From JBBSHE01 sp038253325 (lineage in GTDB: Bacteria; Actinomycetota; Actinomycetes; Propionibacteriales; Nocardioidaceae): a stretch of 6,416 nucleotides of DNA. The position numbers were made by a program, and so were the translations under genes. The stretch lies in NCBI GenBank assembly GCA_038253325.1, contig JBBSHE010000079.1, positions 1-6,416 of the forward strand, in the 5' to 3' direction. Of the stretch, positions 5,211 through 6,416 are shown piece after piece. The notes below the pieces were generated by a model, which was given only the letters and a program-made list of their open reading frames with translations, did no database searches and was not told the origin of the DNA. Position 1 is the first letter of the stretch. Each line of letters opens with the position of its first letter.

Positions 5211-6416
5211 TCAGAAGTCCATCCCACCCATGTCAGGCGCGCCGCCCGGAGAGGCAGCTGCCTTCTCCGGCTTGTCGGCGACGACCGCCTCGGTGGTCAG
5301 GAACAGGGCCGCGATCGACGCGGCGTTCTGCAGCGCCGACCGGACGACCTTCGTCGGGTCGGGGATCCCTGCCTTGAGCATGTCGACGTACTCGCCGGTC
5401 GAGGCGTCCAGGCCGTGACCGAACTCGAGATTGCGAACCTTCTCGACCACGACGCCGCCCTCGAGACCGGCGTTGACCGCGATCTGCTTGAGCGGCGCCT
5501 CGACCGCGACCTTGACGATGTTGGCACCGGTGGCCTCGTCGCCTTCCAGGTCGAGCTTCTCGAACGCCGTCGACGCAGCCTGCACGAGTGCGACGCCGCC
5601 ACCGGCGACGATGCCCTCCTCGACCGCGGCCTTTGCGTTGCGCACTGCGTCCTCGATGCGGTGCTTGCGCTCCTTGAGCTCGACCTCGGTCGCAGCGCCG
5701 ACCTTGATCACGGCAACGCCACCGGCCAGCTTGGCCAGTCGCTCCTGCAGCTTCTCGCGGTCGTAGTCGGAGTCGCTGTTCTCGATCTCCGCACGGATCT
5801 GGTTGACCCGGCCGGCGATCTGGTCGGCGTCACCAGCGCCCTCGACGATCGTGGTCTCGTCCTTGGTGGTGACCACCTTGCGGGCGCGACCGAGCAGGTC
5901 CAACCCGGCGTTCTCGAGCTTCAGGCCGACGGTCTCGCTGATGACCTGGCCGCCGGTCAGGATCGCGATGTCGCCGAGCATGGCCTTGCGGCGGTCACCG
6001 AACCCAGGTGCCTTGACGGCGACCGACTTGAACGTGCCGCGCACCTTGTTGACGACCAGGGTGGCGAGCGCCTCGCCCTCGACGTCCTCGGCGATGATCA
6101 GCAGCGGCTTGCCGGACTGCATGACCTTCTCGAGCAACGGCAGCAGCTCCTTGACATTGCCGATCTTGGACTCGACGACGAGCACGTACGCGTCCTCGAG
6201 GACGGTCTCCATGCGCTCGGCGTCGGTCACGAAGTACGCCGAGAGGTGGCCCTTGTCGAAGCGCATACCTTCGGTCAGCTCCAGCTCAAGGCCGAACGTG
6301 TTCGACTCCTCGACCGTGATGACGCCTTCCTTGCCGACCTTGTCCATCGACTCGGCGATGATCTCGCCAACCTGGGAGTCGGCGGCCGAGATCGAGGCGG
6401 TCGACGCGATCTGCTC
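5211..6416 (-). CDS. groEL: Chaperonin GroEL (Hsp60), N-terminus cut by the right window edge
   Basis: 402 codons including the stop are visible; the frame is open to base 6416, so the start lies outside. By comparison with E. coli GroEL the first visible residue is near position 142, so roughly the N-terminal quarter, including the DGTTTAT ATP-binding motif, is missing. GroEL forms a double-ring ATP-driven folding chamber in the cytosol with GroES as lid. Seen in order: the end of the first equatorial segment and intermediate domain (AESMDKVGKEGVITVEES, then TFGLELELTEGMRFDKG), the apical domain (KPLLIIAEDVEGEALATLVV, KAPGFGDRRKAML, LTGGQVIS), the second intermediate segment (SDYDREKLQERLAKLAGGVA, VGAATEVELKE, RIEDAV with the catalytic Asp, AAVEEGIVAGGGVAL) and the closing equatorial part (VRSALQNAAS.A.LFLTTEAVVADKPEK). 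It ends in a short GG(A)PDMGGMDF tail, not a His-rich one, which resembles the essential GroEL2-type copy of actinobacteria. No groES lies on the visible side. The gene is intact in the part seen. Confidence 0.98.
   Translation of the reverse strand, partial: EQIASTASISAADSQVGEIIAESMDKVGKEGVITVEESNTFGLELELTEGMRFDKGHLSAYFVTDAERMETVLEDAYVLVVESKIGNVKELLPLLEKVMQSGKPLLIIAEDVEGEALATLVVNKVRGTFKSVAVKAPGFGDRRKAMLGDIAILTGGQVISETVGLKLENAGLDLLGRARKVVTTKDETTIVEGAGDADQIAGRVNQIRAEIENSDSDYDREKLQERLAKLAGGVAVIKVGAATEVELKERKHRIEDAVRNAKAAVEEGIVAGGGVALVQAASTAFEKLDLEGDEATGANIVKVAVEAPLKQIAVNAGLEGGVVVEKVRNLEFGHGLDASTGEYVDMLKAGIPDPTKVVRSALQNAASIAALFLTTEAVVADKPEKAAASPGGAPDMGGMDF

Overview
The window is high-GC DNA with strong G/C bias at third codon positions, and dense long antisense reading frames that are only shadows. 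The protein set fits an actinomycete chromosome (high-GC Gram-positive): an actinobacterial GroEL ending in a GGM/DF tail, a Tam-type methyltransferase, an actinobacterial-style MobA-like nucleotidyltransferase and two lipoproteins with classical lipoboxes. Genus cannot be assigned from this sequence. I see no tRNA, rRNA, CRISPR array, insertion sequence or prophage gene.

Layout. (1) 1-2546, minus strand: a two-gene operon. A lipoprotein of unknown function (1578-2546) is followed, through a 4-base ATGA stop/start overlap, by a polytopic membrane protein with about 14 predicted helices (1-1581) that runs off the left edge without a stop codon. (2) 2547-2659: a 113-bp divergent intergenic region with several inverted repeats. 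(3) 2660-3436, plus strand: tam, trans-aconitate 2-methyltransferase. (4) 3437-3571: a short stretch holding what looks like the decayed C-terminus of an OsmC/Ohr-type peroxiredoxin. (5) 3546-4136, minus strand: a MobA/MocA-like nucleotidyltransferase whose last codons overlap that remnant tail to tail. (6) 4212-5003, plus strand: a second secreted lipoprotein, apparently built from two copies of one beta-rich domain. (7) 5004-5210: a convergent intergenic region with a strong 14-bp terminator hairpin. (8) 5211-6416, minus strand: most of groEL, running off the right edge.

The genes do not form one pathway. tam, the nucleotidyltransferase and groEL are housekeeping or metabolic genes on separate transcription units. 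The lipoprotein plus 14-helix membrane protein pair is the least explained unit and the best candidate for an undescribed function, probably at the cell envelope. The osmC-like remnant suggests a past deletion between tam and the nucleotidyltransferase gene.
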